64,000 nucleotides of DNA from Puccinellia tenuiflora. Lineage: Eukaryota; Streptophyta; Magnoliopsida; Poales; Poaceae. Position numbers and translations under genes: made by a program. Positions 45,214 to 55,534 of this stretch are shown one piece after another; the first letter of the stretch is position 1, and every line of letters begins with the position of its first letter. The notes under the pieces are model-generated. The model saw only the letters and a list, made by a program, of their open reading frames with translations, ran no database searches and was not told the origin of the DNA. Location: contig QRDG01001991.1 of assembly GCA_012064385.1 (NCBI GenBank), positions 555,290 to 619,289 on the forward strand, in the 5' to 3' direction.

Positions 45214-46506
45214 GGGCCAAGCTGCATCTCTGCAAAGTTATGACTGTCTTACGACAAATTAAACTTGACGAGCTCCTTAAAACTCTAGTCCCATTGATCC
45301 GAGTATACAAATATGTCGTATGTCTAGGAGTTAGACGATGCATGGAGGGTCCATGAGTGAATTAGTTGACTGTGTGCACAGACTGTCAGAAAAGATAACA
45401 ACAACCAATCCAACACTTTTGAAGAACTGATCACACTAAAGGTTCTCCTTTATTGAATTTTTCCACCAACTAGGTCTATCAACGGTGCACATGTATATTA
45501 TTGACCAAAGTATACCTTGTGGATAAATCGAAATTAATTGGATCTTATGTATGAGCAAATTCGAGGTAGCTTTTTATTTTCTCCTAATATTTGGCAACTA
45601 GTATTAACTAGTTTCAAGTACTTGTGGATAGAAAAAAATCTATAGGTTAACTTTTTTGTGAAGAGGCCAAATGACATGTATTAAATTAAGCCAATCCTCA
45701 CAAGACAATATTTAAATTAAAAGAAATTACATATAAGTCCATGGGGGAAATCGACAACGTCTTCCTCATGTACTCGTCAATGGGGCACGGTGAACGAAGA
45801 TCGATGATGCCCGTGGAACTGCAAACCATCTCGGATCCAGGAAATGCTGTCAACATCGGAACTACATATAAGAAATGCATTCAATTTTTCTTGATGGAAG
45901 TGATAGATCTGAAGTGAAAGGTGAGAAAGTAAATGCTGTCAACTGCGGAACTAGCACCGGAACTCCAGATTCCATGTTCAAGGATAAGGCTACCCTACCA
46001 AATTATGGTTTGAAGTGCGAGGCTACCGCAAATTGTTTCTTTGAGAGTGTGGATATTACAGATCATTTATTGAAGAGTGAGGCTAGTTCAAAATACATTT
46101 TGGAGTGTGAGGCTAGTTCAAATTATTGTGGATTATCTTCTCAAGCAAGAGAAAAGACCGTTTACTTATTATCAAGTAATATAAGTTCACATCTTCCTAG
46201 CTACTACGGTGAAGGTGACGATGTACCTAGACCGAGTTGGAGACGGGTCGATGTGGGCGAGGAAAAACCTTAGGTTATCCGAGGAGTGGAGGTATGTCGG
46301 CTTTGAGAAGGCACAGCCAATCACCGGACTTAGTTGGGTAGCCGTGGTGGCGGAGGGAGGAGCTCGGGGCATGTGACACTGACGAGGGAAGGCATGGGGC
46401 AGAGCGGCTGTTGACCACCTGTTAACCCTCCCTTCATGGACCACATATATTTTATAGATATTATTTTCATTCCATAACATAAGCCATTTTGATATGCAAA
46501 AGTATT
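45214..46506. other. Unassigned region with one open frame
   Basis: 45875-46273 (+) is open for 132 codons and contains KCEA, KSEAS and ECEASSN, a weak repeat of about 15-20 residues. No domain, promoter or splice signal supports a gene. The rest shows no recognisable coding or transposon ends. Confidence 0.4.
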
Positions 46507-46612
46507 TAGTAACAACCCACGACAATATGTCACCATTTCTGCTTTTGGACTTGGGCCTCCCGTCAACTCCAATGTTCTAGCCTGGTGTTTGGTACGCCGT
46601 CGACCCGCCATA
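46507..46612 (+). repeat. Duplicated segment, partner at 47738-47848
   Basis: About 105 bp sharing CCACGACAATATG, CAACT..AA.G..C.AGCCTGG and CGCCGTCGACC with 47738-47848. Probably a local duplication on the left edge of the HSP20 pseudogene region. Confidence 0.65.
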
Positions 46613-47829
46613 CTGTTTACTCAAGCCTCCCATCAATTAGTAGGCCAATCTAAGACGCATGGAATTTCATAGATGCTAGCTAGTATATATTTCCATTAAT
46701 GTGGCATGCATGCTGCTCTTTAATTTATTTTTTGATTTTCTAATTTAATTTACCATTCAAGGGCTACATTCCTCTGGAATATCTTGCAGATGGTTATCTC
46801 GGTGAATGATGGGATGCATAGTTTCGGTGTCCTAGTCCTGTGTACCATTAGCGTACTTGGTTAAAATCCAACCGATGTTTGAGAGATAGCAACGCCTGCC
46901 ACGATTCAGTTAAGTGGGTAAGTATTGTACATAGTCATACATGTTCCGCATCATCACCTTGTTATAGCTTTCTTATGAAATTTCTCCTAGAGCAAATGAT
47001 TTTGTGCAATTTTTCTATAGTCCACGACCATTTTCGGTTCAACTTTTTCTCGGACCATCACCTTTCTTGTTTCGGTCCATACAAATCGGTTCATTTTTGA
47101 ATTCTAAGTGTTTCTCAAAATACTATAGACAAATTGGTCCAGACAAATATTTTTTGAAATATTCAATTTTAAATGTTTCCCAAATTGGTCTACAACTAAA
47201 ACGTTAGTAATCGACAACACCTATAAGCATGGATTACTAGCACTATTCTTAATGTAAGTTTTCATATGTAAACCTCCTACATATATGATATTCTAATGGT
47301 ACCGAAAATCACAACCAGTATGTCGTTAGGGAAAAGAAGCAGTACTGAACCAGTATGCTCACAATATAGAATGAGTGACTGAACAACGGAACACACCGCA
47401 CAAGGAAAGAAGTAGGGAACAAAAAAATGGGCCGAGCGCAAAAAACCAAGAGGGTGCGCGCAAGATAAACAGTTGACGCTTAAGGCACTGAATAGGAGCT
47501 CCCAAAGAAGATAGAAACTTGGCTAGGTTATCCACTTAATATGTCGAGTATGAAGAACACTCGGCTAAATCCACAAAATACAAAGTATCCTGTTAGTTAA
47601 GTGTTACACTCGACGAAAAGCACCCGACAAACACTATGTCGGTATCTCCGTACGTAACTGGGACGTAGCCGGGAGCCGGAGGAGGAGAATGAGCTGGGGA
47701 GGTGACCGTGATTTCGTTGCCCACATATGTGTCGTACGTAACAGTCCACGACAATATGGCCCCATTTCTGGTTTAATTAGGCCTTGGGTCTCACATCAAC
47801 TTTAACGGCCCAGCCTGGAGTTTGCTATG
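46613..47829. other. AT-rich intergenic sequence
   Basis: No gene. It includes stretches with TTCGGTTCA / TTTTTCTCGGACC words near 47030-47100 that resemble the large repeat at 52140-53400, and the duplicate segment 47738-47848. Confidence 0.45.
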
Positions 47830-48499
47830 CCGTCGACCTGCCGTACTAGGCGTACGTGGTGGTGCTATATGTATGGCCTTCTGGCCTGAAAAAGATCGCA
47901 AATTCGTGAGGGTTCTGCCGACCTGCTGTACGCCCCTTCTTTTCCACGAGATGCGAACCTGCCGTCCACGAGATGCATCATGGGTCGAAACTTTTTCAGA
48001 CTCGAAGTATCTTCTTCTCTATCAGCAAGGCCAAAAATATCAATGAAGAGTTTTAACATGTATGTACAGCTAACTAGGAGTAGATTGATTCCAGCTTGTT
48101 CTTCATTAATTTTGACAGCAGATTGTTTTTTCTTTGAGATGTCAAATTAACACAAGAGTTGAGAAGAAGTAATACAAGCATGCATATTGCTGTTACAGCC
48201 ATGTATAGCATGCAGCCGAGTCGAAACAAAGCACACATCGATGGAACTACACACGTCAGGCCACATACCGTTCGAACCGGCGATAGAGCAACTTAGCGTG
48301 TGTTTGGTATGTGGACTAAGAAGCGTGGGATGGTCTGACCCAAATTTTGTGGGGTGGGATGGTTCATGATTCATTTTTGGTGTTTTGATTGCTTGAGGGA
48401 TGGATGGTCCACATTCAGTTTACAAAATGCTAATACCAACCTGTTAACATACCATTAATTGCTAGCTTATAACAAAAAAAAATAGGAAGATGCACGTCG

Positions 48500-49050
48500 C
48501 CAGACCAGCCGCCGCCGTCGGCCGAGCCAGCCGAGATGCGAGCGTCCCCACCGCTGACCGGACGCGAACGCTCCGCCAACCGGACACGAGCGCCGCCGCC
48601 GCAGACCGAGATGTGGGCGCGGCCGTTGACCGAGACGCTGGCGCCGTCGTCGCAGACCGGGACGCGAGCGCCGCCACCACCGAGACGCGCCGTCGCCGGT
48701 CGGACACGAGCGCCGCCGCCGCAGACCGAGACGTGGGCGCCGCCGTTGACTGAGACGCGAGCGCCGTCGTGGCAGACCGGGACGCGAGCGCCGCCACCGC
48801 CGAGCGTCGTCGCAGACTGAGACGCGAGCGCCGTCGCCGGTCGGACACGAGCGCTGCCGCCGCAGATCGAGACGCGAGCGCGCCGCTGCCGCCGACTGAG
48901 ACGTGGGCGTCGCCGCTAGCCGGACACGAGAGCCGCCGTTGCAGCCCGAGACGCGAGCGTCGCCGCCGCCGCCGACTGAGACGCGGGCGTCGCCGCTAGC
49001 CGGACACGAGTTGCCGCTGTTGCAGCCCGAGACGCGAGCGTCGCAAGCAG
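48500..49050. repeat. GC-rich minisatellite
   Basis: Repeated GACGCGAGCGCCGCCGCC, GCAGACCGAGACGTGGGC and CGGACACGAGC words form an irregular array of about 30-60-bp units. It keeps several frames open on both strands, encoding Arg/Ala/Asp-rich products that are not believable genes. Confidence 0.8.
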
Positions 49051-49242
49051 TTACTAGCTATGGTGGCGGCACTTTGATGGCGAGAGATTAGGAGTGCTGG
49101 AAAACATATTAGAAACCGTCAACATACGTAGTAACTACGTGGATCAAACGACTCGGCCAATTTTGAGGAGTCGATCGATACAGCATCTTGATTGAATATT
49201 CGGGCCGGTGGGCCGATCCATTCACCTATGTTAGCAACCAAA

Positions 49243-51479
49243 TCTCTACTAATAATAAAAGACAGAGAGGGGGGTATGATCCAAAGGATCTGGACCATCA
49301 AACAAGCATCCAACGATCCAGGGGCTCCCAATGATGAGGTGCTCATCACACCCACACCACGCCCGAAAAAAAACGAGCCGCACGCCCGCACCGCCCGCAA
49401 GTCAACATCACACGTGACGCCACGATCCCACGATCTGCCTCTCCCTCCCCACGATCCCTAAACGCTCCCAGTTGATCCCTCACCCCTCTTCCGCGCCGGC
49501 GGCAGAGAGCGACGGGCTGAGCGCTGCGGTGGTGGCGGTGGTGAAGCTCGGGAGGAGGAGAGGTCGCGGTGGCCTCGGCGTCTGCCGTCACCGGCGGCTC
49601 CTGGAGAGGGGAACGGTGGCGGTCCTGCGCGGCAGAGCTGCGCGCAAGGGGGAGAAGGAGCACAAGCTGCTGCTGCTGCTCAGAAGGCGCAAGAGCTGCT
49701 GCGTGTAGCTGCTCGCAAGGGGGAGAAGAAGGAGCTCGAGGAGCTGCTGCTGCTCGAGCTGTGCGTGGTGAAGGGCTGCTATTGCTCGAGAAGGAGGAGT
49801 GGTGGTGCTGGCCTACCGAGGCGGCGCAAGCTCAACTGGGAGGAGGCCGAAGGAGGGAGAGCCGGCGCGGGCTCGGCACGGCGTGGTCGACACGGCCGCA
49901 CGGCAGGAGGACGTCGTGGAGAGCTGGGCGCGTACGAGGCGGAGCTGGCCGCAGCTCTGCTCACCGGCGCTGAAGGAGTCCCAGAGGAGGGAGACGGCGG
50001 CAGGAGCTCGGGCTGCTCTGCTCGGGAGAAGGGGGAGCAGAGGCCGGCGGCGCACTGGGAGGAAGGGAACGAGGACGGGATCGACCAGGGGGTATAGCTA
50101 TACCAGGGGGTCGCGTGCACGTGTGGGGTGCGTTTGCGTGTGTGGGGATTAGGTCAGGCCCGAGGTGGGCCTTAGGTGGGCTGCGGGTGGCCAGGGTAGC
50201 TGGGCCGTGGTGGCGCTGGATGAGGTTCAGCTCGCGGTAGGAGGGGGCAGTGTCCGGGGCAGACAGGAATACTCATTTTTGTATGGAATACTGTGAAATT
50301 GTAAACCAATAGGTACTCATTTTCTTCCTTTGAAACCCACTTTATAAACTCAGAGTACATTATCATCGTTCTTACAAATTACTGTAGCTAATTGTTTAGC
50401 TTGAATAAATTATGTATACAGCTATATGATCTCCATCTGCTTGAGTTTAGTTTAACACAAACATCTGCACCTCATCTACAGATATGCACCAAGAGAAAGG
50501 CCTTGATCTTATTGTTTTGTTTGGTTTCATTATTCTGACTTGGTTATATTTCCTCGAGTATGAGAAATATTTGGAAAATAAGGTCACGGCGTAATTCTTT
50601 TTCATAGAGGTTATTTGCTAATTGGTTTCTTACAACAAGGTGTTATTGCAGGGACTTCGATTGGGAGCAAATCAATTTTGAAACAAATTTTGTTACTTAT
50701 GAGGGAAGATTTTGAGTTTTTTTATTTGGAGTATGAGAGTGTGGGCGGTGGAGCTTGTTGTGGCCTGCCCATTGTAATGTATCAACCCTGTACCTGTGTT
50801 TTTCTCCCTCTTCTTTAATGCAAAAGCAGAGCCCCTGTTGGTTCGTTCAAAAAATTCAAGGTTAAGAGGGTTGTCCTGATGCCATTTTTATGGTGGAAGA
50901 CCACATAACTGCTGAGGTGAAGTCATCGAATCATGGAATGATGCGTTCATGGGATTGTTCGATGGAATGACTTTTAAGTGCTATATGATTACTTGCCCCT
51001 GCAGAATAATAATCGGTCCATACATAATACAAAATATTTAGTGCCTCTGGGCCTGGAATTGTTATATGTATATTTTGCTTTCATGATTATTGGTGTAGTT
51101 GCAAAAACTTAATGTAAAATATAAGACATATAACATATAATTAATATGATTTCAACTTGTATTAGTCGTGCACACTAACATGTGAAATATAGTCTATTAT
51201 TTTTACTGGTTGTGTCTTAGATCATTCTTGCATTATGCAAATCTTTGCTAGCTGGCTAACAATAGGATTCATTTGCCCTTTATTGTAGCTGTGATTTATC
51301 TCCAGAGACCCCACTTTCGATATTTTATTATCCAATGCAGGGGGAGTTGCCAACAATAAAAGAAGAGCAAAGGCTTAAAATTTGATTTTGTCCCAGCAAG
51401 AACAGAATAATAATGCATTAACAGTTGATGCATTTTATCTCCTAAGATTACACGTGTGTTACACGTGCACGATTACTAG
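49243..51479 (+). mobile_element. Helitron, non-autonomous (2.2 kb)
   Basis: It starts TCTCTACTAATAATAAA directly after an A (49242) and ends CTAG directly before a T (51480). A CACGTGT-gtt-ACACGTG hairpin lies just upstream of the end. This is the Helitron signature: no TSD, insertion between A and T, TC start, CTRR end with 3' hairpin. No Rep/helicase is visible. 49450-50100 is GC-rich and Glu/Arg/Gly-coding-like, followed by AT-rich intron-like sequence, so a captured gene fragment is possible. Confidence 0.85.
49450..50100 (+). other. GC-rich block inside Helitron
   Basis: Open frames on both strands. Codon-like GAGGAG/CTGCTG repeats encode Glu- or Leu-rich stretches. It could be a captured first exon, but no domain or homologue is recognised and the repeats may only reflect composition. 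Confidence 0.3.
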
Positions 51480-51543
51480 TGCATAAAAAAGTGGAGCGAT
51501 CCTAATCAATCCCACTCAACTCACGGAACCAAACACACGCTTA

Positions 51544-51909
51544 GGGCATGTACAAAGGCGTCTAGTCAGCTGTCTGCAACGTAGACCACGGAGGAATTTT
51601 ATCTAGGTGGAAGAGAGAATAGGGAGGAAGTGGTCATCCGTCTGTAGAATTACCGATCGGCTAATACCGCAAAAATCGAGCCTTAACGACAGCGTTTCTG
51701 CCGTTGTACAAGAGGCGTCTGTTCAGATTGTTATTTCTTTCCTAGATCGGTCTAGTCTCGAACCTCCTCCCCTGGGTTTGCTGCGTGATTATAGGCCTCA
51801 AACGAAAAATCAAATAGACAGTTTGTTGTAGAAGATGTCTACAGCGTCGTCTATATGTAACGTGGAAGGGCAGTAAAGATGGCCATCGTCTAAACTGTTG
51901 CACATGCCC
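51544..51909. mobile_element. Harbinger-type MITE (366 bp)
   Basis: GGGCATGTAC...TGCACATGCCC ends with TTA at 51541-51543 and 51910-51912. It abuts the element at 48296-51540, sharing the same TTA. The interior has a further inverted part (GCGTCTAGTC / GTCTACAGCG). Confidence 0.8.
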
Positions 51910-52006
51910 TTACTACGCATCGGCATGATCGTCAGCACGGGCTGGCCTGGACCTCGACGGACAAGGCCGGCTCGGGCAGCTCCCACCCTGGCCACGGTGA
52001 CAACGA

Positions 52007-53400
52007 CAGGGGCGTACCTAGGTACAAGCATGGGGTGTCACAGGACACCGGGTGCAAATCATTTTTCTTAGTATATTTCATGTATTTATAGCTTGTGACA
52101 CCCCTAAATCTAGTTGAGAAATACGTGTGATCTATACAAGGACACCGGATCATTTTCGGTTCACCGTAATATTCGGTTTCTCTGGATTTTTGGTTCAATA
52201 TTATTTTTGGTTCATCGGCATTTCGATTCACCATTATTTTCGGTTTATCTGGATTTTTGGTTCACTTTTATTTTTGGTTCATCGACTTTTTTGGTTCACT
52301 ATTATTTTTTGTTTTTCCCATTTTCCTTTCCTTTTTATTTCTTTCTAGTTTCGTAATACATGAATACATTTTGCCTACTTAATTATTTTTGAAATTCGAT
52401 CCTTCATACAAAATGAACATTTTCAAATATAATAATTTTTAAATTTGAACATTTTTTCAAAATGTATAATTTTCAAATATGAACCATTTTTGAAAAAATC
52501 TATTTTAGTTCACCAGTATTTCTGGTTCATTATTATTTTTCGGCTCATCCGAATTTTGGTTTTTTTGTTCATTATTATTTTTGGTACGCATGTCTTTTTG
52601 GTTCACTATTATTTTCGGTTCATCCGAATTTTTGGTTCACTATTAATTTTGATTCACCCGAATTTCTGGTTCCTTTTCGATTCATCGGCATTTTCGGTTA
52701 ACTATTATTTTTGGTTTATCCGAATTTTAGTTTCTTTTGTTTTACTATTACTTTTGGTTCAACTGAATTTTTGATTCCTTTTCGATTCACCCGCATTTTC
52801 GGTTCATTATTATTTTCGGTTTATTCAAATTTTAGTGTCTTTTCGGTTCACTATTATTTTTGGTTAACCCGAATTATTGGTTCCTTTTTGGTTCACCTGC
52901 ACGTTCGGTTCACAATAATTTTTGTTTGATCCAAATTTTACATTCTTTTTGGTTTACTATTATATTTTGGTTCACCCGAATTTTCGGTTCCTTTTTTATT
53001 CACCTGCATTTTCGGTTTGTCCAAATTTTAGTTTCTTTTGGTTCTCTATTATTTTTGGTTCACCCGAATTTTGGTTCATCCAAATATTTGCTTCTTTTCG
53101 GTTCACCGGGATTTTTGGTTTACTATTATATTTTGGTTCACCCGAATTTTCGGTTCCTTTTCGATTCACCGACATTTTCGGTTCACTATTATTTTCGGTT
53201 TATCCGAATTTTAGTTTCTTTTCGGTTCTCTATTATTTTTGGTTCATCTTAATTTTTTGTTCTTTTCGGTTCCCCGGCATTTTTGTTTCACTATTATTTT
53301 CGGTTTATTTGAATTTTAGTTTCTTTTTGGTTCACTATGATTTTTGGTTTACTATTGTATTTTGTTCATTATTATTTTTGGTTCACAGGTAATTTTGGAT
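52007..53400 (+). repeat. Degenerate AT-rich tandem repeat (TTCGGTTCACTATTATTTT type)
   Basis: Over about 1.25 kb (52140-53400) variants of GGTTCACTATTATTTTTGG, TTCACCCGAATTTT, GGTTCCTTTTCGATTCACC and GGCATTTTCGG recur in a loose higher-order order of about 100-130 bp. Three plus-strand frames stay open for 70-156 codons with Phe/Ser/Tyr-rich products; this follows from the repeat and is not evidence of a gene. The head (52010-52105) shares CAGGACACCGGGT with the inverted-repeat element at 44869. Confidence 0.75.
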
Positions 53401-54021
53401 CAGTCGAGTTTTAATTTTTGCAAATGGTTGATATTTTAAAAATATTAATTTTAGAAAATGATTCCAATTTTTGAAATGGTTCATATTTTGAAAAATATTC
53501 ATTTAAATAATTCATATAATCATGTATAGTGAAAAATGTTTCAAATTTGAAAATATGCAGATTTCTAAAAGTATAAATATTTGAAAATATGCAGATTTTG
53601 AATATTTTTAAAAACAATTTTAAAATTATAGGAGCATTTTTCTAAAATGTTCAAATTTATTTGTTAGAACATTTCAGGAAAATTCAGAAAAAATCGGAAG
53701 AAACGAAAGGTACGTAACGTACATGCTGATGTGGGGGCGACGCGTAGACTCTGTTCGTGATTTTTTCCCGCAAGATACATACGCATTAGTGAGCACTGAG
53801 CGTATCCACGAAAAAAAAGCAAGCTACAGCCTGCATGCATGCGGAAGCGAGGGAGCTACTCGCGTGGACGCGCTCATGCGCAGATATGTTCTTTATGGGC
53901 CGCGGCCCTGAGGGATCCTAGCTAGCAGCTTACGTTGATGCGCGTGAACAGCACTCGCGTGGACGTGGGCGAGTCAAGCGTACAACTCGCAAGGAGCGAG
54001 ATATAGGAGCTGCCCTGCGGG
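53401..54021. other. Intergenic sequence between repeat and SINE
   Basis: 53401-53700 is AT-rich with repeated AATATGCAGATTT words. 53720-54020 is more GC-rich, with ACTCGCGTGGACG at 53860 and 53953. No gene recognised. Confidence 0.4.
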
Positions 54022-54337
54022 CGAACTGAGCTGTGCTCTGCTGGTTAAGTTCCGTGTGGTGGAACCAACCCATCTAGGTTTAAGTCTTAGACTTGGCATG
54101 AGTGCTCGCATTTATCTGAAATTATTTCAGGATTTAATCAGCGATGTTCTTTCAGTGGTACGTGACGTACCTGTCAACAGCGAGGCGCCCGTGGTGGTTT
54201 CGTCAACCTCAAGATATGTCGGACGCAGTATTTCGGACGTGCTCATAGGGATACGGTATACGTGTGTATGTTCGTAGGGGCGAGTGTGCGTACATGTATG
54301 TGAGCGTGTTCGTTGTACCGTGTTTCTTAAAAAAAAA
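54022..54337 (+). mobile_element. Au-like SINE
   Basis: A tRNA-derived head with an A-box-like GTGCTCTGCTGGTTAAG and a B-box-like GGTTTAAGTCT is followed by a body ending in alternating GTGTATG/TGTGCG words and nine A. The flanks GAGCTGCCCTGCGGG (54007-54021) and GAGCTCCCCTGCAGG (54338-54352) match at 13 of 15 positions, a plausible TSD. This fits the Au SINE family of grasses. It lies in the downstream flank of the HSP20 gene. Confidence 0.8.
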
Positions 54338-54918
54338 GAGCTCCCCTGCAGGTGATGTATAGGATTTGCCTTCTTTGGTAGGCCCTCGACCAGCCGTACT
54401 ACCTGTACGTGGTGGTCCAATATGTATGGCCTGCTCGACCGAAAAAGATCCCAAATTCGATCGTGAGATTGCTGCCGACTCTGCCGTACGTGCCTTTTTT
54501 TCCCACGAGATGCGAACCTGCGGACCAACCAGCTACTGTCGTCCACGAGATGCAATGATGGATCGAAAAAAATTCAGACTCGAAATATCTTCTTCTCAAA
54601 AAAAATCAATGAAAATTTTAGCACGTACGTACAGCTAATTAGGAGTAGATTGATTGCAGCTCGATTGTTCTTCGTTAATTTGACCGTCAAACGCCAGATT
54701 TTTTTTCTCTCTTTGAGATGTCATATTAACACCAGAGTTGAAGCAGAAACACAGCCATGCATGATGCATCATACAACCCAGTCGAAACAAACCACGCATC
54801 GATGGAACTACCCACAGCTAGCGATCGAGCACCCCAATTTCTGGAAATACGCAGATCACATCACACGATCGAGCAACTTACTAGCTACGTGTCCGCACCG
54901 GCGCCGGCATGATCATCA

Positions 54919-55428
54919 TCAGCACGGGCTGGCCTCGATTTCAAGCTTGACAGCCATGGCCGGCTCGGGCAGCACCGCCACGGCAGCCCCCACCCTGGGC
55001 ACGGTGACAACGAGCTCCCCACCGTCATCCATGGCGGCCCTGACCTGCCCCACGACGGCGTCCTCGGGCAGGCAGAACCTACCAAAGAACGACGCGGAGG
55101 CGCGCTCGATCACGTGCCGGCCTTGCATCTCGACGTCCCTCCTGGCCTCGCGCCGCACGCTGCGCTCGCCGGCGATGACCAGCACGTGGCCCTCCTCCTC
55201 CACCTCCACCTTCACCTCCTCCTTGGTGACCCCCGCGGGGAGCCGCGCGCTGAACACGTACGCCTCCGCGGTCTCCCGGCTCTCGATGTACGTGTCGGCG
55301 AAGGCGGCGGAGTCGCTCGCCAGCCACGCGTCGGCCCCCGCCGCCGTGCCGAAGATGCCGCTGAGGCTGAAGGGGTTCTTCCACGCGTCCAGGGACAGCG
55401 TGTCGATGAGCCTCGCCACCAGAGACAT
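54919..55428 (-). CDS. Small heat shock protein, HSP20/alpha-crystallin family
   Basis: An intronless gene of 169 codons. The ATG at 55428 was chosen because it lies about 100 bp after a TATA box and opens with MSLVARL, like other plant HSP20 starts; upstream in-frame codons precede the expected transcript. N-terminal arm 1-43, alpha-crystallin domain about 44-146 (ETAEAYVFSARLPAGV, VLVIAGERS, FGRFCLPEDA, GELVVTVPR), then an Ala-rich tail with LEI, an I-x-I-type motif for oligomer docking. No organelle signal or SKL end is visible, so it is probably a cytosolic, class-I-like but divergent member. Such proteins hold unfolding clients until HSP70/HSP100 act. I saw no clean heat-shock element close to the TATA box. 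Confidence 0.93.
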   Translation of the reverse strand: MSLVARLIDTLSLDAWKNPFSLSGIFGTAAGADAWLASDSAAFADTYIESRETAEAYVFSARLPAGVTKEEVKVEVEEEGHVLVIAGERSVRREARRDVEMQGRHVIERASASFFGRFCLPEDAVVGQVRAAMDDGGELVVTVPRVGAAVAVLPEPAMAVKLEIEASPC

Positions 55429-55526
55429 CTTAATCGATCCTCGCGAGCTAGATTGTTTAATGGTGGCTCGTTTCTTTCTCTGAATGAAATGGTGCTTGGA
55501 GGTAATGGCGCCGAGGCATCGGCCGG

Positions 55527-55534
55527 CTATATAT
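55527..55534 (-). promoter_or_regulatory. HSP20 TATA box
   Basis: CATATATAG on the minus strand about 100 bp upstream of the ATG at 55428. Confidence 0.6.

Larger units (their letters stand above)
48296..51540. mobile_element. Harbinger-type element carrying a Helitron
   Basis: Inverted ends GCGTGTGTTTGGT...ACCAAACACACGC with TTA on both sides (48293-48295 and 51541-51543). Without the Helitron it is about 1.0 kb. The interior is dominated by a GC-rich minisatellite (48500-49050). No transposase seen. Confidence 0.85.
47830..52006 (-). pseudogene. HSP20 pseudogene: 3' end and downstream flank, split by transposons
   Basis: Two pieces, 47830-48295 and 51913-52006, are collinear with 54375-55015 at the intact HSP20 gene. 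The right piece covers the last ~30 codons on the minus strand, ending at the TGA at 51925. It has lost about 14 bases plus other changes, which shift the frame (the intact gene reads GELVVTVPR, the copy only VVTVAR before drifting). The left piece matches the 3' flank (TCCACGAGATGC, GGAGTAGATTGATT). Homology ends abruptly near 52006, so the 5' two thirds of the gene are absent. Two Harbinger-type elements sit at one TTA between the pieces. Confidence 0.85.

Noticed and set aside
52445..53392. Phe/Tyr-rich open frames that look like membrane proteins
   Set aside because: They come from a degenerate TTCGGTTCA-type tandem repeat read in different frames.
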